From assembly GCA_018398765.1 (NCBI GenBank), contig JAHBMJ010002382.1, forward strand, positions 1-19,523: 19,523 nucleotides of DNA. Reading direction: 5' to 3'. Source of the DNA: Chromera velia. Taxonomy: Eukaryota; Sar; Chromeraceae. This document shows, one piece after another, positions 1 to 9,504 of the stretch; positions within the stretch are counted from its first letter, which is position 1, and every line of letters begins with the position of its first letter. Below the pieces are notes generated by a model. It searched no databases and was not told the DNA's origin. It worked only from the letters and a program-made list of their open reading frames with translations. The position numbers and the translations under genes were made by a program.

Positions 1-43
1 TTTCTATCTGGAAGCGACTCAGCCAGACGGCCACCTCACTCAC

Positions 44-369
44 TCAACAGCACATGCAGCCAAACCCACTAGCTCTTTCCGACTGACCACCCGGATCGTG
101 CCTCCAACACGGCAAGCAGCCACACCCCTCTTCCTCAGCTCTGTGGTCCTTCTGTCTGCTGCCGCATCGCTCTGAGCGACCAAAAGAACCTTCCGATCTC
201 GAGAACTGGCCACCCACTGCTCCACGATCGTCAAACCCGTATGTGTCTTTCCTGACCGCGCACTTCCGAGGACCAGAGTGATGCGGGCCCTCTGAGCCCA
301 TCGCACCGCCAACTCCTGTGGGGGTGTCAGGATCACCTCCACAGAGAGCGGCACACTTGTCAGGGGCTC
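44..369 (-). CDS. SF1 (UPF1-like) helicase, ATP-binding exon, partial
   Basis: This exon encodes the start of a superfamily 1 RNA/DNA helicase core. The order is a Q-motif-like segment (LTPPQELAV), a beta strand (ITLVLG), a Walker A loop GSARSGKT, and after about 25 residues KVLLVAQSDAAADR. The last resembles the KVLV.A.SN.AAD motif Ia of UPF1/AAA_11 helicases, and it is followed by the usual RVG. Canonical UPF1 proteins have GPPGTGKT, so this P-loop is divergent but keeps the essential GxxxxGKT. The left part is open: a donor GTGAGT follows at about 43, so later motifs (DEAD-like box, C-terminal core) lie outside the window. The acceptor is probably TTTGTAG just before 369, because the frame upstream hits a TAG within that acceptor. 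Domain identity is fairly sure; exact exon ends and substrate (RNA or DNA) are not. Confidence 0.62.
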
Positions 370-473
370 CTACAAACCACTGGGAAACAGTTGCACGTCA
401 GCAAGGACATCCCACACTCCAGGAATGCCCAACGCTACCATCTCCCCGGTCTCCAACGCCGTCCTGCACCCAC

Positions 474-1608
474 CACTCCAGAAGAATAATGAATCGCTCC
501 AACCACTTCCGAGTAACCCTTGTTGTTGCTGCATGGGTGAAGAAGACGACGCCCCGCCAACTGCATCCGGATGCAGATTAGAACCCACCCCGACTCCCCA
601 ATGCCCTGCGACTGTCTCTTGGTCCAGACGATCTGCTGAATCATATCCCAACCCGCCATCTGAGGAGTGAAAGCAGTCCCTTGAAACTCAACAGCAGTGA
701 TCTGCCCTCCTTGGCCTTGCACATCCCCCCGCTGCCCCTCAATAAACGGCACACTTCCTTCGAGGTAATTCGACGGGTGAGTGCCTTGAAGGGAATGCGA
801 CGGGTGAGTGCCTTGAAGGGAGTGCGACGGGTGAGTGCCTTGAATGGAATGCGACGGGTGAGTGCCTTGAAGGGAATCCGGAGGAGGAACTTGAGAGAGG
901 GGCATTGACGCATCACCTGGAGCTGCGGAGTGATTGACGGCAGTCTGGCCTTGTGCGGGAATGACCTCACTGGAAGAATCTTCTTCCTCCTGTGGGCCCA
1001 GGAAGTCGTCTAGAGCAGACATCAGGAGAGTGTAACCAGCTTCCTGTGTCTCGTCATTGGTGGCTTCGTCAGCCTTCCACTGCGATGCTTCCGGTTGCTC
1101 TGCTGGATTTCTGTGACTCGAGCTCTGCTGCTGGGGAGCGGTGGGAGCAGCTGGAGGGGGAATTGGGGGGGTTATACATGACGGGAGGTTGGGGGGGTCT
1201 CTAGGCGGAAGGGGAGGGGGGGCTTCAGCAGGAAGGGGAGGGGGATCTTCAGAAGCAGGTAGCGGAAGGGAGCCTAGCGATGCTGCAGGCTGGCCCCCTC
1301 TCACTGAGACACCAGACAAACTCTCCTCAGTGTGCCCTTTCCGTTCGTCCTCCGCATTCCTTCCATCTGCTCTCCCTCGTTCGCCTTCTACTCTGGCCTC
1401 CTCTTCCTGCTCCTCTTTGTCGCCTTCTCCCTGCATGGTGTGTGTGGAAGAATGTTTCTCCTCTCCACGTCCTCTGGCTCTCTCCTGCTCGTCCTCGTCA
1501 TCCTCTTCCTCATCTTCCACCTTGATAACAACGACCGGACCCGGAGCTTTCAGTGCTTCTGCATCAGGAAAAATTAAGGCATTAACTGTGCATCCATGAG
1601 CTGAGCAT
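474..1608 (-). CDS. Upstream acidic/proline-rich exon, probably of the same helicase-like gene
   Basis: An open frame of about 375 codons runs from a TATACAG acceptor-like site (about 1608) to a GTGGGT donor (about 473). That donor would join in phase 0 to the helicase exon over an intron of about 104 bases. The product begins with a short ordered-looking stretch (NALIFPDAEALKAPGPVVV). It then becomes strongly acidic (runs of E and D), then proline-rich (PPPLP repeats), then carries about five copies of a nine-residue QGTHPSHSL unit encoded by a 27-bp minisatellite. No known domain was recognised, and low-complexity regions of this kind are common in protist proteins. The gene's start lies further upstream and was not found. 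A GTG donor at about 588 was considered but does not keep the frame. The link to the helicase exon rests on strand, order and phase only. Confidence 0.42.
771..878 (-). repeat. 27-bp minisatellite, four copies, inside the acidic exon
   Basis: Four contiguous 27-bp units (771-797, 798-824, 825-851, 852-878) differ at only one to three positions each. The plus-strand core is GGGTGAGTGCCTTG. The length is a multiple of three, so the reading frame is kept, and the minus strand encodes repeated QGTHPSHSL. The same 14-base core recurs in intron 4 of the thiolase-like gene (6047-6234), which is unexpected for two unrelated loci. Confidence 0.9.
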
Positions 1609-1782
1609 CTGTATATAAATCAGGCAGGGGGGACTCCAAGCACAGCACGAAGAAGGACAAAGCCGTCTGTCTCATCTTCGCCATCTGCAGGGGCGCATCG
1701 ACGTAGTTCAATAAATGCCTTTTTGTATTTCTTTCACGAACAAAAGGCAGAATGAAAACTTTAAGACAAGGGAACGTCCACA

Positions 1783-2038
1783 AATTGTTCTTTCTTTCTT
1801 CTTTCCTTTCTCCGTTCTTTTTTTCGTTCCTTCGCTCCATCGTTCTTTCGTTCTTCTCTTTCTTTCTTTCTTTCTTTCTTTCTTTTTCTTTCTTTTTCTT
1901 TCTCTTTCTTTCTCTTTCTTTCTCTTTCTTTCTTGCTTTCTTTCTCTTTCTTTCTCTTGCTTTCTTTCTTTCTTGTTTTCTTGCTTTCTTTCTTGCTTTC
2001 TTTCTTGCTTGCTTGCTTGCTTTCTTTCTTTCTTTCTC
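1783..2038. repeat. (TTTC)n microsatellite
   Basis: About 250 bases consist almost only of T and C on the plus strand, built on TTTC with interruptions (CTTG, CTCTTT). Long Lys/Glu/Arg-rich minus-strand frames and Phe/Ser/Leu-rich plus-strand frames across it are translation artefacts. If the minus-strand gene spans this region, the tract would lie in an intron. Confidence 0.95.
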
Positions 2039-2399
2039 CCAAAGTGCCTTGCTGTCAAACCGACCGTGTGAGGAAGAAGAGTCGCCGTTGCTGTTCACGT
2101 TCATATCATCGTCAGATTCTCCTACCGTGTGCCCCTCCCGTCCATCTGGAGGAGAAAAACTAACTCCGTGTCCCTCACCTCGCATAGGATTCTGTAGAGT
2201 GCGTCGATTGAGCAAACAGATGAGCGAACAGTCAGGCAGAGAGAGAGGGGGGAAGAATGAAGGCAATTTAAGGCAGAGAGGGTCGGATCCAAAGCAAGCC
2301 AAGAACGAGAAAAGGCGCCGGTCGAAACCTGGGCTGAGCGACGACGTCATGCCTTTCTCACTCCACGAATAGGAAAACAAGACCAAAGGAACAGACAAA

Positions 2400-2697
2400 T
2401 CCAATGCCCCCCGACTTGCCCTTCCCCGCCGACCAATCTGGAAGAAGCGGAAGAAGTCAAACTTTGCGATTTGCGTCTGGCACCCGAGTTCATTCAAGGA
2501 CACCTCAAGCCTCCTCAGCACCTTCTCAGGGGGCAATTCTCCTGAACGCTGTCTCGGGTGCCGTGTGGGCACGAAACGGGCCACAAAGTTCTCACGGGAG
2601 ACCGCGCCCTCACAGCCGAGTTCAAATCCACACGCCCCCTCAGATCTCCCGCAAATTCCAGGAAGAGCGCGCGAAGCTCAGCGAAAGGAAGCCTCAT
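2400..2697 (-). CDS. Candidate upstream exon, unrecognised (weak)
   Basis: Two overlapping minus-strand frames look protein-like. One starts at an ATG at 2697-2695 and contains ELRALFLEFAGDLRGRVDL. The other contains GAVSRENFVARF followed by VLRRLEVSLNELG and IAKFDFFRFFQ. Both have a helix-loop-helix flavour vaguely like EF-hands, but neither has a clear Ca-binding loop (no DxDxDG). They are in different frames, so either a frameshift, an unseen intron, or chance explains them. The segment lies on the same strand and upstream of the helicase-like gene and could be its 5' end. No function is assigned. Confidence 0.22.
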
Positions 2698-2917
2698 CCC
2701 TGAATGAACCGCCAAAGAGGGGGGAGGGGAGAGGGCAGAGCTGAAGAAATGGATAGTCAGATGGCATGCATGAATGGAGAGAAAGGGATGAGCGAGTGAG
2801 AGAGTAAGAGGTGACCAAATGCAGAGAGGAAGGGAAGAGAAAAAGAGCAAAGAACAATGCACCTTGATACACGAAAAGGAAGTTACACAAAAAAGGGGAA
2901 CCAGAGGCTTGCCAGAC

Positions 2918-2918
<1 letters not shown>

Positions 2919-3000
<82 letters not shown>

Positions 3001-3016
3001 AAGAAAGAAAGAAACG
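2919..3016. repeat. (GAAA)n tract with an internal 51-base A run
   Basis: About seven GAAA units (to 2947) lead into an uninterrupted run of 51 A residues (2948-2998), followed by four more GAAA units. The symmetrical GAAA flanks suggest slippage expansion within a microsatellite rather than the tail of a retroposed RNA, which would have a repeat on one side only. Run length may be affected by sequencing or assembly. Confidence 0.95.
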
Positions 3017-3213
3017 GAAGAAAGGCAGAAAAAAAGAAAGACAAAAAGAAAGAAATGACAGTACAGGAGGGAAGAAAGACGGCTTCAAATCACCGCACCC
3101 AATTGGAAGAACCTTGCACGTCCCAATGAAAAGGCATTCGAGCACCATCGGAAGCCCATTGAGACCAGTCATTCGAATCAAACTCGGTCTTGCAACACTG
3201 ACAGTTGTAGAAT

Positions 3214-3214
<1 letters not shown>

Positions 3215-3259
<45 letters not shown>

Positions 3260-3284
3260 ACACACACACACACACACATACACA
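3215..3284. repeat. (CA)n microsatellite
   Basis: About 35 CA dinucleotide units with a few CATACA interruptions, followed directly by a short (GA)n stretch. Apparent ORFs here (TH repeats on one strand, VC repeats on the other) are artefacts. Confidence 0.95.
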
Positions 3285-3289
3285 GAGGG

Positions 3290-3996
3290 AGAGAGAGAGA
3301 AGCCGATGAGCTTAGGAACTGACTGACTCACCGATGCCTGTGAGGAAGTCTCCGAATTCTTGCTGCATTATACAAGAAACAGACTAAACGGAAGCGAAGA
3401 GACTGAGAGAAGCACCCAATGGAAGATGGAAAAAGCTGACGGTGACAACCTGGCAGGAGTTCACTCCTCTTCATCATATATAGTTGGAGTGAAGCATAAG
3501 TGAACTCTATGTGAACTCCTCTCTGCATCTCAAACCATCTCAAACAACAGTGCTGAATTCAAATCATCGCGTATCCTGCAAGCATGGGCCTTCTGGGCCC
3601 CGGCAAAGCGCGGTATACGCGCAGCCGCGACGCCACCCCCGCGGCCGTGGGCACGCCGGTGCATGCATGCATGGCTTCGGCCGTCCACCACGTGCATGCA
3701 TATACCACGTGTGTATTGAATCTGACGGTGCACGTTCATACCATCGGCAACTTGAGAGTGAACCAGAATGAACAGCACTCTACCGCTTTCGCGCAGGATT
3801 GCTCTGTGACCAAGACTCTGGACAAGATAATTCAGTGTGAGAGGAAGAGAGAGGCGTACGTTTTTGCAGACCCGTGAGCTGGCTGTTCTAGCTGTCCGAC
3901 TTGTAGCTGTAATTTTGGCTGCAACGGTCTGTCTCTAGTTGAGGATAGACTGAACCGAGTAGCCCCGCCCTTACGTAAAATCCAATTCTCCAAATC
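3290..3996. promoter_or_regulatory. Probable promoter region upstream of the thiolase-like gene
   Basis: No gene was recognised in these 700 bases between the simple repeats and the first exon at 3997. Positions 3595-3660 are GC- and CpG-rich. They are followed by a motif cluster: TGCATGCATGCATG at 3660-3673 (overlapping TGCATGCA words), TGCATGCA at 3693-3700, and two CACGTG boxes at 3689-3694 and 3706-3711. TGCATGCA is the binding word of some apicomplexan AP2 factors, and CACGTG is a general bHLH/bZIP-type E/G-box. The cluster lies about 290-340 bases upstream of the start codon. A regulatory role is inference from motif density and position. No TATA box is assigned. Confidence 0.4.
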
Positions 3997-6900
3997 ATGT
4001 CCCCCATTCCTGTGCTGGTAAGCTAGCTTTTTCTGTCCTTTTTCCTCGAAGGATCAATTTAGGGCTTCAAATTTTCCCGTCTCCTCACAACCCGTCTCTC
4101 AAAGAGCTCGTCCAAAAAAGTTTCGATCCTCATGAGTTTGAGAATCCTCTCGTACCCAAACCTGAGCATGTCTCCAAACCTCACTCTTGGTACCTTCTCT
4201 CCCTCGTCGAATGCTTGCAGGTGGGTGGCTCCAGGTACACTCACAAAGGAGACGGCATTGTGTCTCCGCTTTCTCTCTGTGCCACTTCTGCCGCCTCCGC
4301 CCTATCGGACTCAGGGCTGAGCATCCAAGAGGTTGACACTGTGGGAGTGGTGGGTACGATTCTGGATGCAGGCCTGAGCCCGGCCTTCGAACGCATATAC
4401 CCGAACATGCCCGCAGCCTTGATGGAGAGACTCGGGGGCAGGGCAACAGACAAGAAGTCACTCGTCACCACACATGTCGGAGGGAACAGTCCCCAGGTGA
4501 GCGACAGACACCACAGCGAGGAAGAGATGCTGACAAGCACAATACCAACAGGAATGGAGTCTGAAGTGATCCGCATTTCCTAGCCAGTCCGGAGTTTTAT
4601 TCCGTTTCCTCATGGAACGTCTGTGAACGCCTCTGCGTGCAGGCTCTGGTGAATCACTTCGCAGAGGAAGTTGTGGAGGGGAGAGCAGGGGTTGTTCTGT
4701 TGACTGGTGTGGAGGCGATTGCATCCCTTTTGAGGGCTCTGAAGGGGGGGGACACAGAAGCGGTAGACCGGTGGAGAGAGGAGGGGGAGAAGACGAAAGA
4801 CATCCCCCAGACCTTTTTCGGAACAGACAAGGCTGGGTTTCTCGAGGCAGAGCAGAGGGCAGGGCTCTCCCTGCCTGTCGCGATGTATCCAGTGTTGGAG
4901 ACGGCACGTAGGGCTCAGAGGGGTAGCTCGCCTTCTTCTCACTTCTCTCTGATGGGCAGTCTGTTTGACCACCTGAACGAGGTGGCCGTCTCCTCTGAAG
5001 AGAGACGGCACTCGTGGAAACAGGCCAGAAGAACGGCGGAGGCGCTGGTGACCCCATCGGAAAGGAACCGATGGATTTCTTGGCCCTACACCAAGTGTCA
5101 GTCAGAAGGACTGTGAGATTGTGCGAGTCAAAGGTGAAGGTTTCCAGAAAGCTATCAGCTGAGAAAACAGTTAGGCGAATTCAGGGTGGGCATTTTGGCT
5201 TCATGTGTGTATTGCCCGACTGACGCATTCCCCGATGCATTCAACATCGGTTGGGAGGGATTGGGTCGTTTGGTTGGTGGGGGGTGGTTTGGGGGTTTGT
5301 GAGAATGAACGAAGTGACTTAATGGACTGCAACTCTCTCTCGAAGGGAACTGAAAGCAGTCTTCATGAAATGAAATAAAGAAGCAGGAAGATGCATGGGG
5401 GGAGGGTCTGGGAAGTCAATTTTTTTTTCTGTTGTCGTTATTCTCTCTCACCTCTTTCCATGAACAGCGCATGGGCTCTTCTTTCATCTTCATACAAACA
5501 CATCAAGACAACCCAATCCTTTCCGGACTTCAATGAATCATCCGAAGATGTTCTCACCCCCCCACTCTTTTTTCCGCTTGCGATACACCTGTGCAGCCCT
5601 GTGTGCGACAATCGAGGTTGACCAGGCTGCCTCTGTGATTCTGACCACTGAGGATCGGGCTTTGTCTCTGGGTGTGCCTGCCGACAGACTCGTGTATGTG
5701 CATGGGTGCGGGGACTGTTGTGACCACTGGGCAGTGACCGAGAGGGAGGAACCCTGGGTGTCCACAGGCATGAGGTTCGCCTTCGATGCCTGCATGCGTC
5801 AAGCGGGATTGGATATCCAGAAAGGGGGTGCCAAGCTTCTGACGGGCATGGACCTTTACTCCTGCTTTCCTGTGGCGGTGGAAATGGGTGCAGAGGCACT
5901 GGGGTTGTCTGAAGAGGCCCTTCTCAGTCTGCCCAGGAAGGGAGTCCCCTTCTCTCTGACGGGGGGTCTGCCTTTCCATGGTGGGCCGGGGAATAACTAT
6001 ACGATGGTGAGTGCCTGTGTCCTGTTTGGTGCCTTGTTTTCTGGGTGGGTGAGTGCCTTGTTTCTTGGGTGGGTGAGTGCCTTGATTGGTCTGCGGGTGA
6101 GTGCCTTGCACAGGGCTGTCTGGTTCGTCCAAACTGGAAACTGCAATTTCATCTGACAGGGAGGTAATTGAGAGATTCCTGTCTGGTTGAGTGTTTCGGT
6201 GTCCTTAAATGGAATATTCTAGGTGAGTGCCTTGACGCCATTTTGGCCCGCAAAAAATTCAGAAAAAGTTCAAGCAGGTTGAATGCACGTGTGCGGCTGT
6301 GTGGCTGATCCTTTACAGCCCGGAGGGGCTGTATTCCTTTCTTCTTCCCTTTCATGCATGCCATTTATTCGGTATGTGTGCCGTCCGCATGTTCCATTGC
6401 AGCATGCGATCGTTGCGGCAGTGGAGAGGTGCCGCTCCTCTCGGCAGGCCGGGAAGGACGAGGTGCTGTTCGTGAACGGAAACGGACACTACACGACGAA
6501 ACACTCTGCGGGTGTCTACGGGACCAAGAGACCTGTCTCCTCCTCCGGTGAGGCAACGGGGGGGATGAGTGAGGGAGGAAATGAGTGCAGATGTCTTTTG
6601 AGGCCGTGTTTGACTGAACGGCGTTTGTGGTCTCCCTGAATTTTGTCATTGGCTGGGTGTAAATCCTGCTTATTCTCCCAAGAGAGGCAGACAGCAGGCA
6701 CAAGCGTGGAGCAAGATTTGTAAGAACTGCATTTCTTCGCGCTTCTGTATCTGCAGGCCCCTGGAAAAGGGAGGACCCGGCAGAGACCCAGAGGAGACAC
6801 GACAGGGCCGTGCGGAAGGCAGAACCACTGGACCCTGACGCTCCTGAGGAGATGGCCCTTTTCTCTGGCAGTAAAAAGGGGGGGGTGTCTGGGATTGGGG

Positions 6901-7319
6901 CGAAGGTGACAGGGGTGAGTGTGTCGTATGCCTCGGGGGGGAAGAAGGCGCCAGGGATCTTGAAGGAGGAGAAGGCGAAGGGGGGAAGGCCTGTGAAAGC
7001 GTCTGTGATTGGAGTCCTTACGGGGGCAGGAGGACTTCATTCACCCCTGCGCACATTCGCTGCGGTTGTGGAGCCTGAAGAGAACCTGGTTCCGGCAAAA
7101 GCATTCTCATCCGGGGTGATGCGCGGCCTCGTTTCTGTTGACGAGGGTGCTTCTGCAGCTGCGAGACGGCTTTCTCTCCTGCAGTCCATCGTAGACCGTG
7201 CAGGCCCCCCTGCCAATGAAGAGTTTGTTGGGACATCAGGGGTGCTCCGTCTCGGGGTGAACCCGAAAGGAAGCCTGCTTTTCTTCTTCTCCCCTCATAC
7301 ACACGCTGCACGTATTTAA
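3997..7319 (+). CDS. Thiolase-like protein, TLP1 type (acetyl-CoA acetyltransferase family), six exons
   Basis: Proposed exons are 3997-4017, 4221-4496, 4643-5096, 5597-6006, 6403-6547 and 6757-7319 (TAA). All introns are GT-AG (203, 146, 500, 396 and 209 bases) and all phases agree, giving 622 residues. Exon 1 supplies only MSPIPVL, which restores the expected N-terminus before VGGSRYTHKGDG. Family landmarks include GGNSPQ (about 94-99), NRWISWPYTKS joined to LCATIEVDQAA across intron 3, DLYSCFP, GGLPFHGGPGNNY (His about 378, matching the thiolase GGxxxxH), and NGNGHYTTKHSAGVYG (about 412-427). The position of the second thiolase cysteine (CxGGG) reads NGNG instead, as in thiolase-like proteins, so classical thiolysis is doubtful. 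The last 180 residues match the additional C-terminal domain of TLP1 (end motif FVGTSGVLRLG). The terminus ARI is not a standard peroxisomal signal. Likely role is CoA-ester or lipid metabolism; the exact substrate is unknown. Confidence 0.85.
6047..6234 (+). repeat. Four copies of GGTGAGTGCCTTG in intron 4
   Basis: Copies lie at 6047-6060, 6071-6084, 6095-6108 and 6222-6234. The intron's own 5' splice site (GGTGAGTGCCT from 6006) matches the same word. Each copy therefore looks like a good splice donor. The 14-base core is identical to the core of the minisatellite at 771-878. In the antisense direction it would read QGTHP, but that frame here is only a shadow of the thiolase-like gene. Confidence 0.85.
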
Positions 7320-8500
7320 GTTGGTTGGCGGAAGGAAGAAGGGAAGATTGTGGGTCGGAAAAGAGATGGGGAAAAGTGGTGAGGGGGGTCGAAAGGAAGG
7401 AATGGAAATCTAGAAGGAGGGAGTCCTATATGGCTGAGGGGAGCCTTTGTGCGCGCGACACGTTCATAACCTCATAGACAGTCTGTATAGAATATGTGTA
7501 CAGTGCACAAATGTGCCTCTGTGGAGTGTTCGTGCTCCTCCTGTTTTTTCGTTTGTGATTTTTCTGATTCAATTGGCGCCTGCGCAATCCTCTTGGATTC
7601 CTTGATGAAAGAAAAAAAGAGGAGGGAAAAGAAAGGGCTTTACGCTTGGGGAGAGCGCGAGACGGATGTTTAACGGAGAGAAGGAGACAAGCCGCATGAT
7701 GGTCAGACAACTCGGACTCATTTAGAATTTCTTCTTCCTCCTCTCGCCCTCTCTCTTTCTCTCACTATATGCGTCTGTCCACCCGGCCGTCTGTTTGCAT
7801 GAGTCTTTCAGACGTGGCATTTAATGACGTGGGGGTGATTGAAGCAGATGCTTCTTATCGTTTCCATGGTTTGCAAAAGTCGTAGGTCGGTCGAATGGTT
7901 TCTGTCTCTTATGTATGCAGCCTTGCTGGAAAGGCACGTGCACCATTCAAGAGGGGAAGAATGAGGGACAGTACCTACTCAATGGGTGTGGCGGGGGGAT
8001 GAGGGGGGCTCGGGAGGGCTTCTCCATGATGGGGCTGAATTCTTGAATCATTGGGAGAGGAAGTTGGCGTACACGAGAGACTGAATTGGATGTGGGCGTG
8101 AGGACGTTTTTCTAGCTTTGGGTTCTGTTACTAAGGGAGATGATAGAAGGTTGGATGCATGGACAGTAGCAGATGAAAGACTTTCAACGGGTTTTTGCTT
8201 CCTGCCTTGCGTATCACTTTCTCAAGCGTACACTTTGCTTATCCGAAGGGAATTAATTCTTATAAATCCCTGTTCAAATCGTCTTTGAAAAAGGCTTTCC
8301 ATTGTATAGGCAGTGGACCGAGTGTCAGCTCAAAGTTGGTTCGGAGTCAACTTCGGACACGACACGCAAGCGGTCGATCGCGATCTTTTGCTGTGACACT
8401 GACAAACGAATCACTGGCATTCACTTCCCGCTGCATTTAGACAAAAAAGTTGTTCAAGTGTGTGTTAATTCAGAAAAGATGATACAGATACTTAGCTAGA
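7320..8500. other. Intergenic / 3' flank, no recognised gene
   Basis: This follows the stop codon of the thiolase-like gene and should contain its 3' UTR, but no clear polyadenylation signal was picked out. Frames at 7426-7710 (minus) and 8195-8499 (plus) are short and resemble nothing I know. A 28-codon frame starts at an ATG at 7799 and ends at TAG; it could be a small exon but nothing supports it. Composition changes from GC-balanced to AT-rich towards the right. Confidence 0.5.
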
Positions 8501-9504
8501 CTGTAGCCTAGACACTTCGGGATTAGCTGAATTGTATAGAATTTAATATAAGATATGCTACTGCTTATAATTGATAAGCTGTCGAGGATAGGATATGCTT
8601 ATAATAATCAGAAAAACAACAATCACTATAATTCTACAAGTCTATGAAGAACATTCAAAGTTATTTTGCAGATAGATCTGAAGTGTTGATTAAGGCAGTA
8701 TAGCGTGGTGTCACTGGTATTCTAGAAAATAACAACTTTTCCCTGCGGCCCCTGCCTAACGTTGGAAGTATCCAGCTAGCTCTAGATATAGATAACGTAC
8801 AATGGCACGTCATAGTCATAGTCATAATATTAGATGGATTTAGTGCTAATTAAATTTTTATAAAAATTAACAGTGACATTGATAGATATCCCAGTTTATA
8901 TCTAAATTCATATTGTCTAGATATTGTCAAAAAAAACTCTTTACACAGACTTAAGCAGTTACCACTGTTTAGTTGTATCTGGAGACTTCCTCGTCTCCGA
9001 GGAAGGAGTATATTGCTAACCTAGGCTAATAGCCTAGGAGTAATAATTCTCGGGCAGTCGTTTATCCTTACCTACTTTGTGAGAAAGAGGTAAAGAAAGA
9101 AGAAGGGACCGTAGAAAGGATGTTAGTCTGCTATATAGAGGTGCCCTACGTATGGAAGACTGGGCGCACGAGCCGCTGAAACAGTCGTGAGTAGCCCAGA
9201 GCGACTCGACCCTGTTTCTCCCCAAGGCTCCGTTGCTGTATAGCGATCGCTGACATCTCTATCCTATTGGCGGTCCTTAGACGACTGTAATATACCCCCA
9301 AACATACGCAAAAAACGAAGGTATCAAATCCGTTCCATACTAACGTACAACGCGGGAGCCATGAAATACATTAAAATAATTAAGGCTAGTCGTGAAGGAC
9401 CAAGTTGAACCATCATATAATCATATGCTTGAATTAGGAAAAATTTGTAAAATTGTACCAAAACCCTTGTTTCAACCAACCTAAATCCTTTATAAGGCTT
9501 CAAC
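8501..9504. other. AT-rich non-coding stretch beside the recombinase relic
   Basis: About 1 kb of clearly AT-rich DNA without a convincing reading frame, lying 3' of the recombinase ORF on the minus strand. It has imperfect internal echoes (GATATGCT...GCTTATAA appears twice near 8555-8620) and two perfect hairpins at 8986-9038. It may include the terminal region of the mobile element, but no terminal repeat was matched to the other side. Confidence 0.4.
8986..9038. repeat. Two adjacent perfect inverted repeats
   Basis: The first is CTTCCTCG (8986-8993), a four-base loop, then CGAGGAAG (8998-9005). The second is CCTAGGCT (9020-9027), loop AAT, then AGCCTAGG (9031-9038). An alternative stem GGAGAC/GTCTCC overlaps the first. 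Two perfect 8-bp stems with tiny loops 14 bases apart are unusual in such AT-rich DNA and lie about 470 bases past the recombinase stop codon. Confidence 0.75.

Noticed and set aside
771-878. CRISPR-like array
   Set aside because: The units are directly adjacent with no unique spacers, and the context is eukaryotic; it is a minisatellite.
1708-2071. Lys/Glu/Arg-rich minus-strand ORFs and Phe/Ser/Leu-rich plus-strand ORFs
   Set aside because: They are six-frame readings of a (TTTC)n microsatellite and have no real protein features.
2678-3331. Poly-Lys, poly-Phe, TH-repeat and VC-repeat ORFs
   Set aside because: They translate the A run, GAAA and CA repeats; no domain or splice support.
4059-5057. 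Several minus-strand ORFs across 4059-5057
   Set aside because: They are shadows of exons 2 and 3 of the thiolase-like gene, whose sense frame matches its family along the whole length.
5438-6132. Minus-strand ORFs with QGTHP repeats opposite the thiolase-like gene
   Set aside because: They are antisense to well-supported exons and intron 4; the QGTHP repeat comes from the GGTGAGTGCCTTG motif.
7426-7710. Basic minus-strand ORF of 94 codons
   Set aside because: No recognisable domain and no splice or start context; likely a chance frame in the 3' flank.
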